From Flavobacterium collinsii (lineage in GTDB: Bacteria; Bacteroidota; Bacteroidia; Flavobacteriales; Flavobacteriaceae): DNA of 36,240 nucleotides. Where the stretch lies: contig NZ_CADCST010000122.1 of assembly GCF_902804485.1 (NCBI RefSeq), forward strand, positions 1-36,240, written 5' to 3'. The first letter of the stretch is position 1; each line of letters opens with the position of its first letter. A program made the position numbers and the translations under genes. Below the pieces are notes generated by a model. It made no database searches and was not told where the DNA came from. It was given only the letters and a program-made list of their open reading frames with translations. Positions 23,990 to 32,342 of this stretch are shown one piece after another.

Positions 23990-25174
23990 ATGTTAGACTA
24001 TAAAGTAAGAAATAGAATAGAGTGGTTTTGTAAAAATAAGATAAATGATTTTTCGCCAACCATTTCGCCAGCGCCAAAAAGTAAGACAAGAAACGAAATA
24101 GAAAGCATTGAAGAAGCTGTAAATTATTATGTAGAAAAAGGGGTAACTGAATTTGTGGTTCAGAAAAAATATATGGGTTCTTACTGTACCATTTATCTAA
24201 GAAGAAATCTTGAAGAAACTTATTTTGTTTCCCGAAATGGATTTAAAATAGATCATATTGATATAGAAAAAGCGATAAGTAGTTTAAAAGATTTACACGC
24301 CAAAATGGTTATCGCTTTTCCTGATTTTGAAACGCTTTTAATTGCCTCAGAATTATTGCCATGGAAAGTTTTGGGAGCGGGATTAATCGAGAAAGAATTT
24401 ATAGGATACTATGATGCTTTAAAAACACATAATGAGTATTTCAAATCTTCGGGATTAATAAAGAAAATAGAAAGTGTAAAAGAATCAGAGTTCTTTACAA
24501 CCTATATTTCTGATAAAAAACAGCTTAGCAGAAAAGAATTTGGAGGTAAATACAAAACGCACATTATACGTCAATACGAAGCGTTGGCAAGTGTAAAAAT
24601 TCCAGATGCAGTAAAGCAGGAAGAATCGTTACAGGTTTTTAAAGATCAGATTGATACTTTTGGTGATGAAGCCGAATTGCATTTTAAACCTTTCACGATT
24701 TTAAAAGTAGTAAATAAGTCAGGTGAAGAAATGATACCAAATAGCAATTTGACCTATAAATTGATCAATGATGATGCTTTTCTACATTTGGAAATTACGA
24801 CTTCTAACAAAGAAGAACAGTTAAAAGAGATGTATTCATTTTTCGAAAAACTGACCAATGATAACGAAGAAGGCATCATGATTAAACCGGTTAAGAATTA
24901 TATTAAAAATTTACCACCGTGTTTTAAAGTCAGAAACAATAATTATCTGACAATGATTTACGGAGTGAATTTTCATCAGGATTTTGATCATTATTTAGGC
25001 AAAAGAAGCATAAGACAAAAGTTGGAGCAGTCTGTAAATGGATGGGAAATCAATCAAAAAATGCTTCAGATTCCGTATAAAGATTTAGAAGAAGAAAATT
25101 ACCTCATGCGTTTGTTGCTTTTGAAACGAATCAATAACGAAGAAATAGAAAAAACATTAGATCCACGATTATAA
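23990..25174 (+). CDS. Stand-alone Pnkp-type RNA ligase
   Basis: A 394-aa adenylyltransferase that matches the ligase domain of bacterial Pnkp rather than Rnl1. Motif I is KYMGS with Lys60 as likely nucleophile (Pnkp has KHMGS), SRNG is at 81-84, ELLPW at 119-123, motif IV EEGIMIKP at 291-298, and the C-terminal CFKVRNNNYLTMIYG at 309-323 matches the Pnkp ending. In canonical Pnkp this module is fused to kinase and phosphatase; here kinase and phosphatase are a separate next gene (13 bp gap), and Hen1 is just upstream (3 bp gap). The three form one operon-like unit, a split Pnkp-Hen1 system. Confidence 0.87.
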   Translation: MLDYKVRNRIEWFCKNKINDFSPTISPAPKSKTRNEIESIEEAVNYYVEKGVTEFVVQKKYMGSYCTIYLRRNLEETYFVSRNGFKIDHIDIEKAISSLKDLHAKMVIAFPDFETLLIASELLPWKVLGAGLIEKEFIGYYDALKTHNEYFKSSGLIKKIESVKESEFFTTYISDKKQLSRKEFGGKYKTHIIRQYEALASVKIPDAVKQEESLQVFKDQIDTFGDEAELHFKPFTILKVVNKSGEEMIPNSNLTYKLINDDAFLHLEITTSNKEEQLKEMYSFFEKLTNDNEEGIMIKPVKNYIKNLPPCFKVRNNNYLTMIYGVNFHQDFDHYLGKRSIRQKLEQSVNGWEINQKMLQIPYKDLEEENYLMRLLLLKRINNEEIEKTLDPRL

Positions 25175-25187
25175 CAAGAGTAACAAA

Positions 25188-26087
25188 ATGAAAAAAACAC
25201 CAACACTAACAATCCTTATAGGTTGTCCGGCATCGGGAAAAAGCACTTTTGCAGAGTGGAAAGTGAGAACTGAACCAAAAACGATGAGAATAAGTCGTGA
25301 TGAAATCAGGTTTTCGCAATTTCAGGAAGTGATGGATCCGGCAGTTGAAAGTATGATTTCGAAAATTGTTAACGGACAAATTAAAACGTTGCTTTCAAAT
25401 GGATGGAATGTTATTCTGGATACCTGCAACGTAAAATCAGAGTACATTAAACAGCCAATAGACGATTTTGCTGAAATGGCTAATATTGAGTTTAAAATGT
25501 TCGATTTACCTCTGCAGGAACTTTTTGTGAGAAACGAAAAAAGAGATCGAAAAGTACCGAAAAAAGTAATTGAAAACATGTACCATCAATTGCAAAAAAC
25601 AAAAGAGAAGTTTGATTTTAGACCGATAAAGAAAATGAATAAAAATCTCGAATACCGCGTTCAAAACCCTGCTTTGCCTAAAGCCATAATTTGCGATCTT
25701 GACGGAACGCTGGCCCTAATGAACGGGCGAAATCCGTTTGATGCGAGTAAATGCGATGAGGACGAAATTAATACTCCGGTGGCGAACGTTTTGAGAAATT
25801 ATAAAAAGTTGGGGTTTCAGATCTTGTTGGTTTCAGGAAGAGAAGATCGATACGAAGCGCCGACCTTGCGTTTTCTTGAAAAACACGAAATCGAATATGA
25901 TGCCCTGATCATGCGTAAAACAAAAGACAGCCGAAAAGATTCGATCATAAAAACCGAAATCTACAATGAGTCTATTAAAGACAACTATTTTGTAGAATTT
26001 GTTTTAGACGATAGAAATCAGGTTGTGGATACCTGGAGAAATGAGTTGAAATTACCTTGTTTTCAAGTGTATTATGGGGATTTTTAA
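25188..26087 (+). CDS. T4-type polynucleotide kinase / 3'-phosphatase
   Basis: End-healing enzyme of 299 aa with the T4 PseT layout. The N-terminal 5'-kinase has the P-loop GCPASGKST (12-20) and SRDEIR (36-41). The C-terminal HAD 3'-phosphatase has DLDGTLALMNGR (170-181), SGRED (216-220) and the final DDRNQVVDTWR segment (274-284), ending in GDF as T4 Pnkp does. It should convert 2',3'-cyclic or 3'-phosphate and 5'-OH ends left by tRNA-cutting toxins into ligatable ends. The phosphatase is HAD-type, unlike the metallophosphoesterase of Clostridium Pnkp. The last 14 codons are copied in a 290-bp tandem duplication just downstream. Confidence 0.93.
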   Translation: MKKTPTLTILIGCPASGKSTFAEWKVRTEPKTMRISRDEIRFSQFQEVMDPAVESMISKIVNGQIKTLLSNGWNVILDTCNVKSEYIKQPIDDFAEMANIEFKMFDLPLQELFVRNEKRDRKVPKKVIENMYHQLQKTKEKFDFRPIKKMNKNLEYRVQNPALPKAIICDLDGTLALMNGRNPFDASKCDEDEINTPVANVLRNYKKLGFQILLVSGREDRYEAPTLRFLEKHEIEYDALIMRKTKDSRKDSIIKTEIYNESIKDNYFVEFVLDDRNQVVDTWRNELKLPCFQVYYGDF

Positions 26088-26626
26088 TTAAGGTACTGAG
26101 GTTCTGAGTGGCTAAGATCCTAAGGCTTTTTAATTAAAAAGTAGTTAAGGTTATTCTCATTTTGTGTCATTTCGACGTAAGGAGAAATCTTCGCAAGTAG
26201 CTCCGCAGCGATAGTTCAATCTTTGTCGATCTTGCAACGAAGATTTCTCCCTTCGCTCGAAATGACAAACTTTGTGTAAAAAACTTTGCGCCTCTGCGTC
26301 TTTGCGAGATTAACTCTAAGCAGGTTAGCAGTAGCATGAAATTACCTTGCTTTCAAGTGTATTATGGGGATTTTTAATTAAGGTACTGAGGTTCTGAGTG
26401 GCTTAGATCCTAAGGCTTTTTAATTAAAAAGTAGTTAAGGTTATTCTCATTTTGTGTCATTTCGACGTAAGGAGAAATCTTCGCAAGTAGCTCCGCAGCG
26501 AAAATTCAATCTTTGTCGATCTTGCAACGAAGATTTCTCCCTTCGTTCGAAATGACAAACTTTGTGTGAAAATCTTTGCGCCTTCGCGTCTTTGCGAGAT
26601 TAACTTTAAGCAGTTTAATAGTAGCA
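26047..26626 (+). repeat. 290-bp tandem duplication carrying the 3' end of the kinase/phosphatase gene
   Basis: Unit 1 (26047-26336) and unit 2 (26337-26626) match over their full 290 bp with only about a dozen differences seen by eye. Each begins with TGAAATTACCTTG, the end of the kinase/phosphatase ORF, and each contains a REP-like hairpin (ATTTCGACGTAAGGAGAAAT paired with the ATTTCTCCCTTCG arm) and an octamer-periodic block. Unit 2 therefore has a short orphan copy of the gene's last codons with stop. With the following partial units this fills most of the 837-bp gap 26088-26924, in which I see no gene. Confidence 0.93.
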
Positions 26627-26806
26627 CGAAATTTTCGCGCCAAGTCGCCAGGGCGCTAAGTCTAAAACTTATAATTAAACTTTACGCCTCCGCGTCTTTG
26701 CGAGATTAACTCTAAGCAGTTTAATAGTAGCATGAAATTTTCACGCCAAGTCGCTAAGTCTAAAACTTATAATTAAACTTTGCGTCTCCGCGTCTTTGCG
26801 GGATTA
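26627..26806 (+). repeat. Partial tandem units after the 290-bp duplication
   Basis: A 106-bp unit (26627-26732) starting CGAAATTTTCGCGCCAAGTC is followed by a shortened copy (26733-26806) starting TGAAATTTTCACGCCAAGTC. Both carry CTAAAACTTATAATTAAACT and an octamer block (CTTTGCG-like). The unit boundary GTAGCA/YGAAATT is the same as in the 290-bp repeat, so the breakpoint has been reused. Confidence 0.85.
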
Positions 26807-26880
26807 AAAACAGACAATAGACTAAAAGATGTACCACCTTAGTGGCAAAAAAACAAAACAAAAAGACTCAAAGAGAAAAA

Positions 26881-26920
26881 CCTCTGAAGCTTTGCCCCTT
26901 TGAGCCTTTGCAATTTAAAA
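26881..26920 (+). promoter_or_regulatory. Octamer-periodic leader of the small unknown gene
   Basis: Five successive octamers, CCTCTGAA GCTTTGCC CCTTTGAG CCTTTGCA ATTTAAAA, begin exactly 44 nt before the ATG at 26925. The leader of tatD has the same geometry. Confidence 0.55.
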
Positions 26921-26924
26921 AAAA

Positions 26925-27263
26925 ATGACATCAATAGACGATAAAAGAATTATAGCATTAATTGACGCACTAGGAAAAAATGGATGGAAAAAAGTTGGTT
27001 TTAGTGATCAGGTTATAGAATGGTATTTTGCTGAAATTATAGAATTCGTTTCCATTTGGCGTCCTCAAGGCAAAAAACTTTTTATGGTTTTATTGATAGA
27101 TAAGTTTGACTATCCAATAAAAAATATAATAGAGATTGGATTTTCGTTATTGCCAAATAATCTAAGTGAAACTATTTTTGAAACTATTTTCCTGAAGGAT
27201 ATTTTAAAAGCGGACTTGAAAAAATTTTGTGAGCAATTAAATAATAAAGTTTTACACAATTAA
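26925..27263 (+). CDS. Small protein of unknown function in the RNA repair island
   Basis: A 112-aa protein, not recognised. It has no signal peptide or membrane segment. The sequence alternates predicted helices and strands (MTSIDDKRIIALIDALGKNGWKK..., IIEFVSIWRPQGKKLFMVLLID) and ends in a helical LKKFCEQLNNK tail. The strand-rich middle could be a small immunity-type or ligand-binding fold, but no motif supports a function. The start ATG 26925 follows an A-rich stretch and an octamer-periodic leader. It stands between the repeat field and tatD, on the strand of the island. Confidence 0.6.
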   Translation: MTSIDDKRIIALIDALGKNGWKKVGFSDQVIEWYFAEIIEFVSIWRPQGKKLFMVLLIDKFDYPIKNIIEIGFSLLPNNLSETIFETIFLKDILKADLKKFCEQLNNKVLHN

Positions 27264-27312
27264 AAAATTACAAAAAAATAAAAAATAATTTAAGGCAATA
27301 GAGAGGAAAAAA

Positions 27313-27352
27313 CCTTAGCACCTTAGCCTCTCAGAACCTTAGCACCTTAAAA
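27313..27352 (+). promoter_or_regulatory. Octamer-periodic leader of tatD
   Basis: Five successive octamers, CCTTAGCA CCTTAGCC TCTCAGAA CCTTAGCA CCTTAAAA, begin exactly 44 nt before the ATG at 27357. The reverse complement of 26091-26134 shows the same pattern (CCTTAGGA TCTTAGCC ACTCAGAA CCTCAGTA). Confidence 0.55.
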
Positions 27353-27356
27353 AAAA

Positions 27357-28154
27357 ATGAATTACATAGATATCGGAATTAACTTAACGAATAAACAATT
27401 CCAAAACGACACAGACGATGTCGTACAAAACGCTTTAGACGCCGATGTGTCGCAAATGATACTCACGGGTACAAGCTTACGAAACAGCGAAGCTTCATTA
27501 GAAATGGCAAAACAATACCGGGGAGTATTATATTCCACTGCGGGAATTCATCCGCATGATGCGAAGAGTTTTGATGCGCAGAGCATTTCACAACTGCGGA
27601 ATTTATTAAAGCAGAAACAAGTCGTTTCGGTTGGCGAGTGCGGACTCGATTTTGATCGTGACTTTTCGCCTAGAAATGTACAGGAAACCTGTTATAAAGC
27701 CCAACTAGAATTGGCGATCGAAGTTCAGAAACCTTTGTTTTTGCACGAAAGAGCTGCTTTTACAAAGTTTATGGACATTACAAAAAACTATTTACCACAA
27801 TTGCCCAAAGCAGTCGTGCATTGTTTTACAGGAAGTTTGCAAGAAGCCAAAGTCTATCTCGATAACGGATTTTACTTAGGTTTTACCGGAGCGATTTCCG
27901 ACAGTAAACGTTTTGAACATTTAAAAGAAGTGATTCAATACGTACCTCTGGATAGAATAATGATTGAAACCGATGCGCCGTTTATGCTTCCTAAAAATGT
28001 GCCGAACAGTCTTTTGAAGAAATACCACGAACGCCGTTGCGAACCTGCTTTTTTGCCTTTCGTTGCCGGTACCATTGCACAGTTTAAAGGAATTACTTTA
28101 GCTAAAGTGGCGGAAGAAACGACTCGAAATTCTAAAAGCTTTTTTGGGATTTAG
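27357..28154 (+). CDS. tatD: TatD-family metal-dependent nuclease
   Basis: A 265-aa TIM-barrel hydrolase close to E. coli TatD itself rather than YcfH or YjjV: it starts YIDIGINLTNKQF where E. coli TatD has DIGVNLTSSQF. Metal-site segments are TAGIHPHDAK (62-71), VGECGLDFDR, LHERAAF, VVHCFTGS and IETDAPFM. E. coli TatD is a 3'-5' exonuclease active on DNA and RNA, so its place here may reflect trimming of broken RNA ends, an inference from context. The ATG lies just after an octamer-periodic leader. A REP-like inverted repeat follows the gene. Confidence 0.9.
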   Translation: MNYIDIGINLTNKQFQNDTDDVVQNALDADVSQMILTGTSLRNSEASLEMAKQYRGVLYSTAGIHPHDAKSFDAQSISQLRNLLKQKQVVSVGECGLDFDRDFSPRNVQETCYKAQLELAIEVQKPLFLHERAAFTKFMDITKNYLPQLPKAVVHCFTGSLQEAKVYLDNGFYLGFTGAISDSKRFEHLKEVIQYVPLDRIMIETDAPFMLPKNVPNSLLKKYHERRCEPAFLPFVAGTIAQFKGITLAKVAEETTRNSKSFFGI

Positions 28155-28177
28155 TTGTAAAGAGACAAAGAACTGTT

Positions 28178-28285
28178 TTTGTCATTTCGAGCGAAGGGAG
28201 AAATCACACGCGGGATTCGACAAAGATTGGAAATATTCTGTGCGGAATTTCTAATATGATTTCTCCCTTCGCTCGAAATGACAAA
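28178..28285. repeat. REP-like element with 29-bp perfect inverted repeats
   Basis: The arm at 28178-28206 (core ATTTCGAGCGAAGGGAGAAA) and the arm at 28257-28285 are perfect inverted repeats, separated by a 50-nt centre. Imperfect relatives occur in both 290-bp repeat units (about 26163-26270 and 26453-26560), so the same family inserted at least twice in the island. Confidence 0.9.
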
Positions 28286-28348
28286 CATTACGCAGAAAAA
28301 AAAATCAGGTATTTGTAAGTGTTTTATTTAATTATATTTGAAAAAATC

Positions 28349-29110
28349 ATGAAAGAAAAAATACTAGAAAAATTAAAAGAAATAGAAAAGCAGAAAGATG
28401 TAGAGATACTTTTTGCAGTAGAATCTGGAAGTCGTGCTTGGGGATTTGCTTCTCCGGATAGCGATTATGATATTCGTTTTATATACAAACACAAACCCGA
28501 GTATTATTTGTCGCTTTGGGAAAAATCCGATGTCATCGAGTTCATGACCGGAGATGACCTTGATGGTTCTGGCTGGGATTTAGGTAAATCCGTAAAGTTA
28601 TTAGCAAAATCTAATACAGCTTTGATTGAGTGGTTGTTTTCGCCAGTTGTGTATTTTCAGGAGGATGATTTTGTAAAACAAATGCAAGATTTAGCCGTCG
28701 AATGTTTTTCACCAATAGCGGTTTTACACCATTATCTAGGAACAACGAAAAACTTTATGGAAGTTTGCGAAATGGAAGAAGTAAAACTAAAGAGTTATTT
28801 CTACGCTTTAAGAACAGCTTTAGCAGGAAAATGGATTATAGAAAAGGATACTTTTCCACCCGTTGCTTTTGCCGATTTATTACCAATTGCACCACAAAAT
28901 ATACAAGAGAAAATAATAGAGTTGCAAAGTATAAAAGCCCATCAGGACGAAAAATATTTGCACCCTAAAGAAACTTTAATAACCGATTTTTTATTGGAAA
29001 CAATACAATTTAATCAAGAGAATGCAAGTAAGTTAGGAAGTGGGAATAAGATAAATGAGGAGTTGGATTTGTTTTTTAGAAGAGAAATATTTAAGAATAG
29101 TTTAGTTTAA
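28349..29110 (+). CDS. RlaP-like nucleotidyltransferase, first copy
   Basis: A 253-aa Pol-beta-superfamily nucleotidyltransferase of the RNA-ligase-associated (RlaP) type. The active site shows GSR (27-29) and SDYD with D39 and D41, followed by a helical C-terminal region. The start ATG 28349 (MKEKILEKLKE) is preferred over a GTG frame from 28319. Such enzymes are proposed to add nucleotides to RNA ends before ligation; targets are not known. It precedes a second member by 12 bp. Both have active-site residues, so they may act as a heterodimer or on different ends. Confidence 0.85.
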   Translation: MKEKILEKLKEIEKQKDVEILFAVESGSRAWGFASPDSDYDIRFIYKHKPEYYLSLWEKSDVIEFMTGDDLDGSGWDLGKSVKLLAKSNTALIEWLFSPVVYFQEDDFVKQMQDLAVECFSPIAVLHHYLGTTKNFMEVCEMEEVKLKSYFYALRTALAGKWIIEKDTFPPVAFADLLPIAPQNIQEKIIELQSIKAHQDEKYLHPKETLITDFLLETIQFNQENASKLGSGNKINEELDLFFRREIFKNSLV

Positions 29111-29122
29111 AATTTAAGTAAA

Positions 29123-30181
29123 ATGACCATCCAAACTTTAAAATCCCAAAACCTAATCTTATTCGAAGTTATTTCGGGTAGTAGATCTTTTGGATTAAAT
29201 ACACCAACATCAGATACCGATATTAAAGGTGTCTATTATCTGCCAAAAGAAAAATTCTTTGGGTTAGATTATATTCCGCAGGTTAGTAATGAGACGAATG
29301 ATGAGGTTTATTACGAAATAGGGCGTTTTGTAGAATTATTGCTTAAAAACAATCCTAATATTTTGGAAATTTTAGCTTCACCGGAAGATTGTATTTTGTA
29401 CAAACATCCGCTGATGGAACGTTTACAATTAGGAGATTTTTTGTCTAAACTCTGCAAAGATTCTTTTGCAGGTTATGCCGTAACTCAGATCAAAAAGGCG
29501 AGAGGTTTAAACAAGAAAATTGTAAATCCAATGCCAAAGGAAAAGAAAAACCTTTTGGACTTTTGTTATGTTTTAAATGGATATGAAACAGTTTCTTTAT
29601 TGGCATTTTTAAAAGAGAATAACTGGAATCAGGAACAAATTGGTTTGGTAAATCTTCCAAATTCAAAAGGAATGTTTGCTATGTTTTATGACGAAAATAG
29701 AACTTTAGGCTATAAAGGAATTATTCAGAAAGAAACCTCCAATGAAGTTTCGCTTTCATCAATTCCAAAAGATGAAAAGCTAATGGGTTACTTCTCTTGT
29801 AATCAGGATGGCTATTCAAAGTATTGCAAAGAATATACTGAATACTGGAACTGGATTGAGAAGCGTAACGAAGATCGTTACAATACGAACCAACAACACG
29901 GAAAGAATTACGACAGTAAAAACATGATGCATACCATCAGGCTTTTACAAACCGCGGAACAGATTTTGTCCACTGGAAAATTAAATATCAGAGTTTCCAA
30001 TCGTGACGAATTATTAGATATAAAAGCAGGAAATAAAGAATACGATGATTTACTGGAAATGGCTGATAATTTAATTGCGTCAATAGAAAGTCATTATGTA
30101 ACTTCAAATCTTCAGGAAAAACCTGATGAAGAAAAGGCCGTTCAAACTCTAATCAAAATCAGAGAAGAATTGTATAAATAA
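29123..30181 (+). CDS. RlaP-like nucleotidyltransferase, second copy
   Basis: A 352-aa Pol-beta-superfamily nucleotidyltransferase. GSR is at 19-21 and SDTD with D31 and D33, followed by KGVYYLP as in RlaP proteins. The helical part is about 100 residues longer than in its neighbour and includes basic segments (KKARGLNKKIVNPMPKEKKN) suited to RNA contact. It is the last gene of the plus-strand island and converges on the histidine kinase gene with only 22 bp between stops. No terminator hairpin is seen there. Confidence 0.85.
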   Translation: MTIQTLKSQNLILFEVISGSRSFGLNTPTSDTDIKGVYYLPKEKFFGLDYIPQVSNETNDEVYYEIGRFVELLLKNNPNILEILASPEDCILYKHPLMERLQLGDFLSKLCKDSFAGYAVTQIKKARGLNKKIVNPMPKEKKNLLDFCYVLNGYETVSLLAFLKENNWNQEQIGLVNLPNSKGMFAMFYDENRTLGYKGIIQKETSNEVSLSSIPKDEKLMGYFSCNQDGYSKYCKEYTEYWNWIEKRNEDRYNTNQQHGKNYDSKNMMHTIRLLQTAEQILSTGKLNIRVSNRDELLDIKAGNKEYDDLLEMADNLIASIESHYVTSNLQEKPDEEKAVQTLIKIREELYK

Positions 30182-30203
30182 GGAAAAGCCTGCTTTTGAT
30201 GTA

Positions 30204-31031
30204 TTAAAAAGATTCTTTACTGTACTGTTCTAAAATTTGATCTTCTAAGGGGCACACAAACAATAAATGTGTCCCTTTTTGAGCAAGAACAATTTTAAAA
30301 GTTCCATTTATGGCTTCCATTCGCAGTGACATATTGTTGATACCATTTCCTTTTTGAATCGTATCAGAAAATCCAATTCCGTTATCATTCACCGTAATTT
30401 TAAGATCATTCTCAGTCTGTTCAAATTGAATTTGCAGAGTACTTGCCTCACTGTGTTTGTAGACATTGTGAACGGCTTCTTTTACTACCAAAAAGAGATT
30501 TCTTCTGGCTTTTACAGATAAATTGGTTTCTTTTTCAATGATATTCGAATCTAGCTGAAATGTTATAGTCGTTTTATCTAAAAAACGTTTAGCATAGAGA
30601 CTTACATATTCTATAAAATTACCAATAGTATCATTTTGAGAATTCAGACTCCAGAGAATTTCTCTCATGGCTAAATTCATATCTTCTGAAGTAGCTATAA
30701 TGACTTCCAGATCTTCCGAAAAACTTTCTTCAGGCATTTTATATTTTAAAAATTCTGCCTGAAGTTTTATGGCCGAAATTCCGGCACCTAAATCATCATG
30801 CATATCTTGGGAAATTCGTTCTCTTTCCAGTTGAATTGCTTTTTGACGCTCTAATTCTTTTTGGAGTAATTGGTTTTGAAACTCGCTTTCTTTGATTTGG
30901 TTTTCCTGTTGCTGAATCAATTGTTTTTTGTTGTAAACAAATACAACCATAATTATAAAGCAAACAAAAAGCAACATCACTATGATGGCAATGATGTAAG
31001 TAAGTTTTATTTCGTGAGGCAGCTCGCTCAT
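30204..31031 (-). CDS. Sensor histidine kinase, NarL/HisKA_3 type
   Basis: A 275-aa membrane kinase. One transmembrane segment at about 11-33, a Gln-rich coiled coil (about 35-70), then HisKA_3 with the phospho-acceptor H78 in RERISQDMHDDLGAG, and an HATPase domain with the VVKEAVHNVYKHSEA N-box and DNGIGFSD, GNGINNMSLR nucleotide motifs. There is no sizeable sensor domain, so the signal probably comes from the membrane protein encoded directly upstream, whose stop overlaps this start by 4 bp. The cognate regulator is the NarL-type protein at the head of the operon. Confidence 0.92.
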   Translation of the reverse strand: MSELPHEIKLTYIIAIIVMLLFVCFIIMVVFVYNKKQLIQQQENQIKESEFQNQLLQKELERQKAIQLERERISQDMHDDLGAGISAIKLQAEFLKYKMPEESFSEDLEVIIATSEDMNLAMREILWSLNSQNDTIGNFIEYVSLYAKRFLDKTTITFQLDSNIIEKETNLSVKARRNLFLVVKEAVHNVYKHSEASTLQIQFEQTENDLKITVNDNGIGFSDTIQKGNGINNMSLRMEAINGTFKIVLAQKGTHLLFVCPLEDQILEQYSKESF

Positions 31032-31669
31032 TTAGTTGAGGTTTTTGTGATTTGCTCATATTTTACAAGGGAATAATAAAATAGAGCATACATGACGCTG
31101 TTTACTATATATGCCAATTCTCTGAGTAGAATTAGAAAATCTTTATCAACAGTATCGAAAAGATATCTTGGAATTACTCTAAAAATAAAGAAACAACTCC
31201 AAAAGAGCAAGGCAGTAGAAATCCAAAAAACGGGATCATCTGTAATTTTTGCTTCTGATGGCAAATTTATTTTTTGGTAAAACCAAACCAACGCATATAA
31301 AATATAAAACAAAGGTAAAGAGATAACTAATATTGAATCTAAAGTTTCTGCAAAAGTATTTTTAAAAATAAGAATACTTATTACAAGGACAGTAGCTAGG
31401 ATCTTAATTTTCTTTTTTAAATTTTTATCGAGTTGACGGGAATAGTAAATCCCAAAAAAGAATATGCAGAAGATACAATAGAGATTGTACTGAAAATTCC
31501 AATTAGAATCTTTGTCAAGTAAAAGAACTATCCGAGAAAATATTTCTGTAAAAAAAGTAATAAGAAGGTATATCAACAAAAAGTTTTGGTTAGAAAGTCC
31601 GAATTTTCTAACCAAAACTATTGATTTTAATAGTGTTATAAGTAATGTTATTTCATAAATAATATGCAT
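31028..31669 (-). CDS. Multi-pass membrane protein of a two-component operon
   Basis: A 213-aa protein with about six or seven hydrophobic segments and short loops (for example LITLLKSIVLV, FLLIYLLITFF, LYCIFCIFFFGIYY, ILATVLVISILIF, ISLPLFYILYALVWFY, WISTALLFWSCFFIF). It has no known family that I can name. It overlaps the histidine kinase gene (ATGA overlap) and shares one base with the preceding gene, so it is translationally coupled. It is probably the sensor or membrane partner of a kinase that has no sensor domain. Confidence 0.75.
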   Translation of the reverse strand: MHIIYEITLLITLLKSIVLVRKFGLSNQNFLLIYLLITFFTEIFSRIVLLLDKDSNWNFQYNLYCIFCIFFFGIYYSRQLDKNLKKKIKILATVLVISILIFKNTFAETLDSILVISLPLFYILYALVWFYQKINLPSEAKITDDPVFWISTALLFWSCFFIFRVIPRYLFDTVDKDFLILLRELAYIVNSVMYALFYYSLVKYEQITKTSTK

Positions 31670-32337
31670 TAAGGCATTAAGTTTCCTAAGTCATAACCAT
31701 CACTCTCACCTTGAGGATTCTTATTTTCGGGATTATTAATTAGCGCATGCACACAGAAGGCAACCTTATTATTTTTACTTGCAAAATAGGGTAGAGGAAG
31801 ATCATTTAAGTCTGTAGAGCGATATTGAAACATATTAAATTTTAATTGATTGACGGAAATGTGCAACTCTAAAGTAGTTATATATGATTCAACAGTTTCA
31901 AAATCATAATGGACTATCTTAGTTGAGGTGTTTGTTTGCTTTACTAATTTATTACCGATGCCTGTATCAAAAGCATTTACTAAATCTTTAAAAATTTTAA
32001 AATCGGTTTCAATAAAAAGCTCATTATTTAAGACATACAAGATATCTTCGTTCTCCAGAATTGTACAATCATTGTTGTCTGAAAAAGACAAACCTATATT
32101 CAAAGAATTATTTTCTTCCAAATAATAAAACTTACAATGAGTTTTTCCTTTATTTATTAAAAGTAATTCCTTTAACCTTTTTAAATCTACTAGAAAATTT
32201 TCAGTTAATCCTTTAATGCTTCTGGTTAGAACTTTATATCTCATAATAAAAAGTTCTTCGTCCTTTTTTTCAATCTTTTTGCTAAAGAAAAAATCCTTTT
32301 CTGGTAATTTTTTTAATTCCATGATTTCTAATTCCAT
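31669..32337 (-). CDS. Unknown protein within the two-component operon
   Basis: A 222-aa protein without signal peptide or membrane segment, charged and Asn-rich, not recognised. Two in-frame methionines (MELEIMELKK) allow a start six residues later. It lies 5 bp after the response regulator stop and touches the membrane protein gene by one base. The segment FYYLEENNSLNIGLSFSDNNDC is strand-like and the C-terminus contains FCVHALINNPENKNPQGESDGYD. The tight spacing makes it part of the signalling unit, possibly an accessory or output protein. Confidence 0.6.
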   Translation of the reverse strand: MELEIMELKKLPEKDFFFSKKIEKKDEELFIMRYKVLTRSIKGLTENFLVDLKRLKELLLINKGKTHCKFYYLEENNSLNIGLSFSDNNDCTILENEDILYVLNNELFIETDFKIFKDLVNAFDTGIGNKLVKQTNTSTKIVHYDFETVESYITTLELHISVNQLKFNMFQYRSTDLNDLPLPYFASKNNKVAFCVHALINNPENKNPQGESDGYDLGNLMP

Positions 32338-32342
32338 GATTA

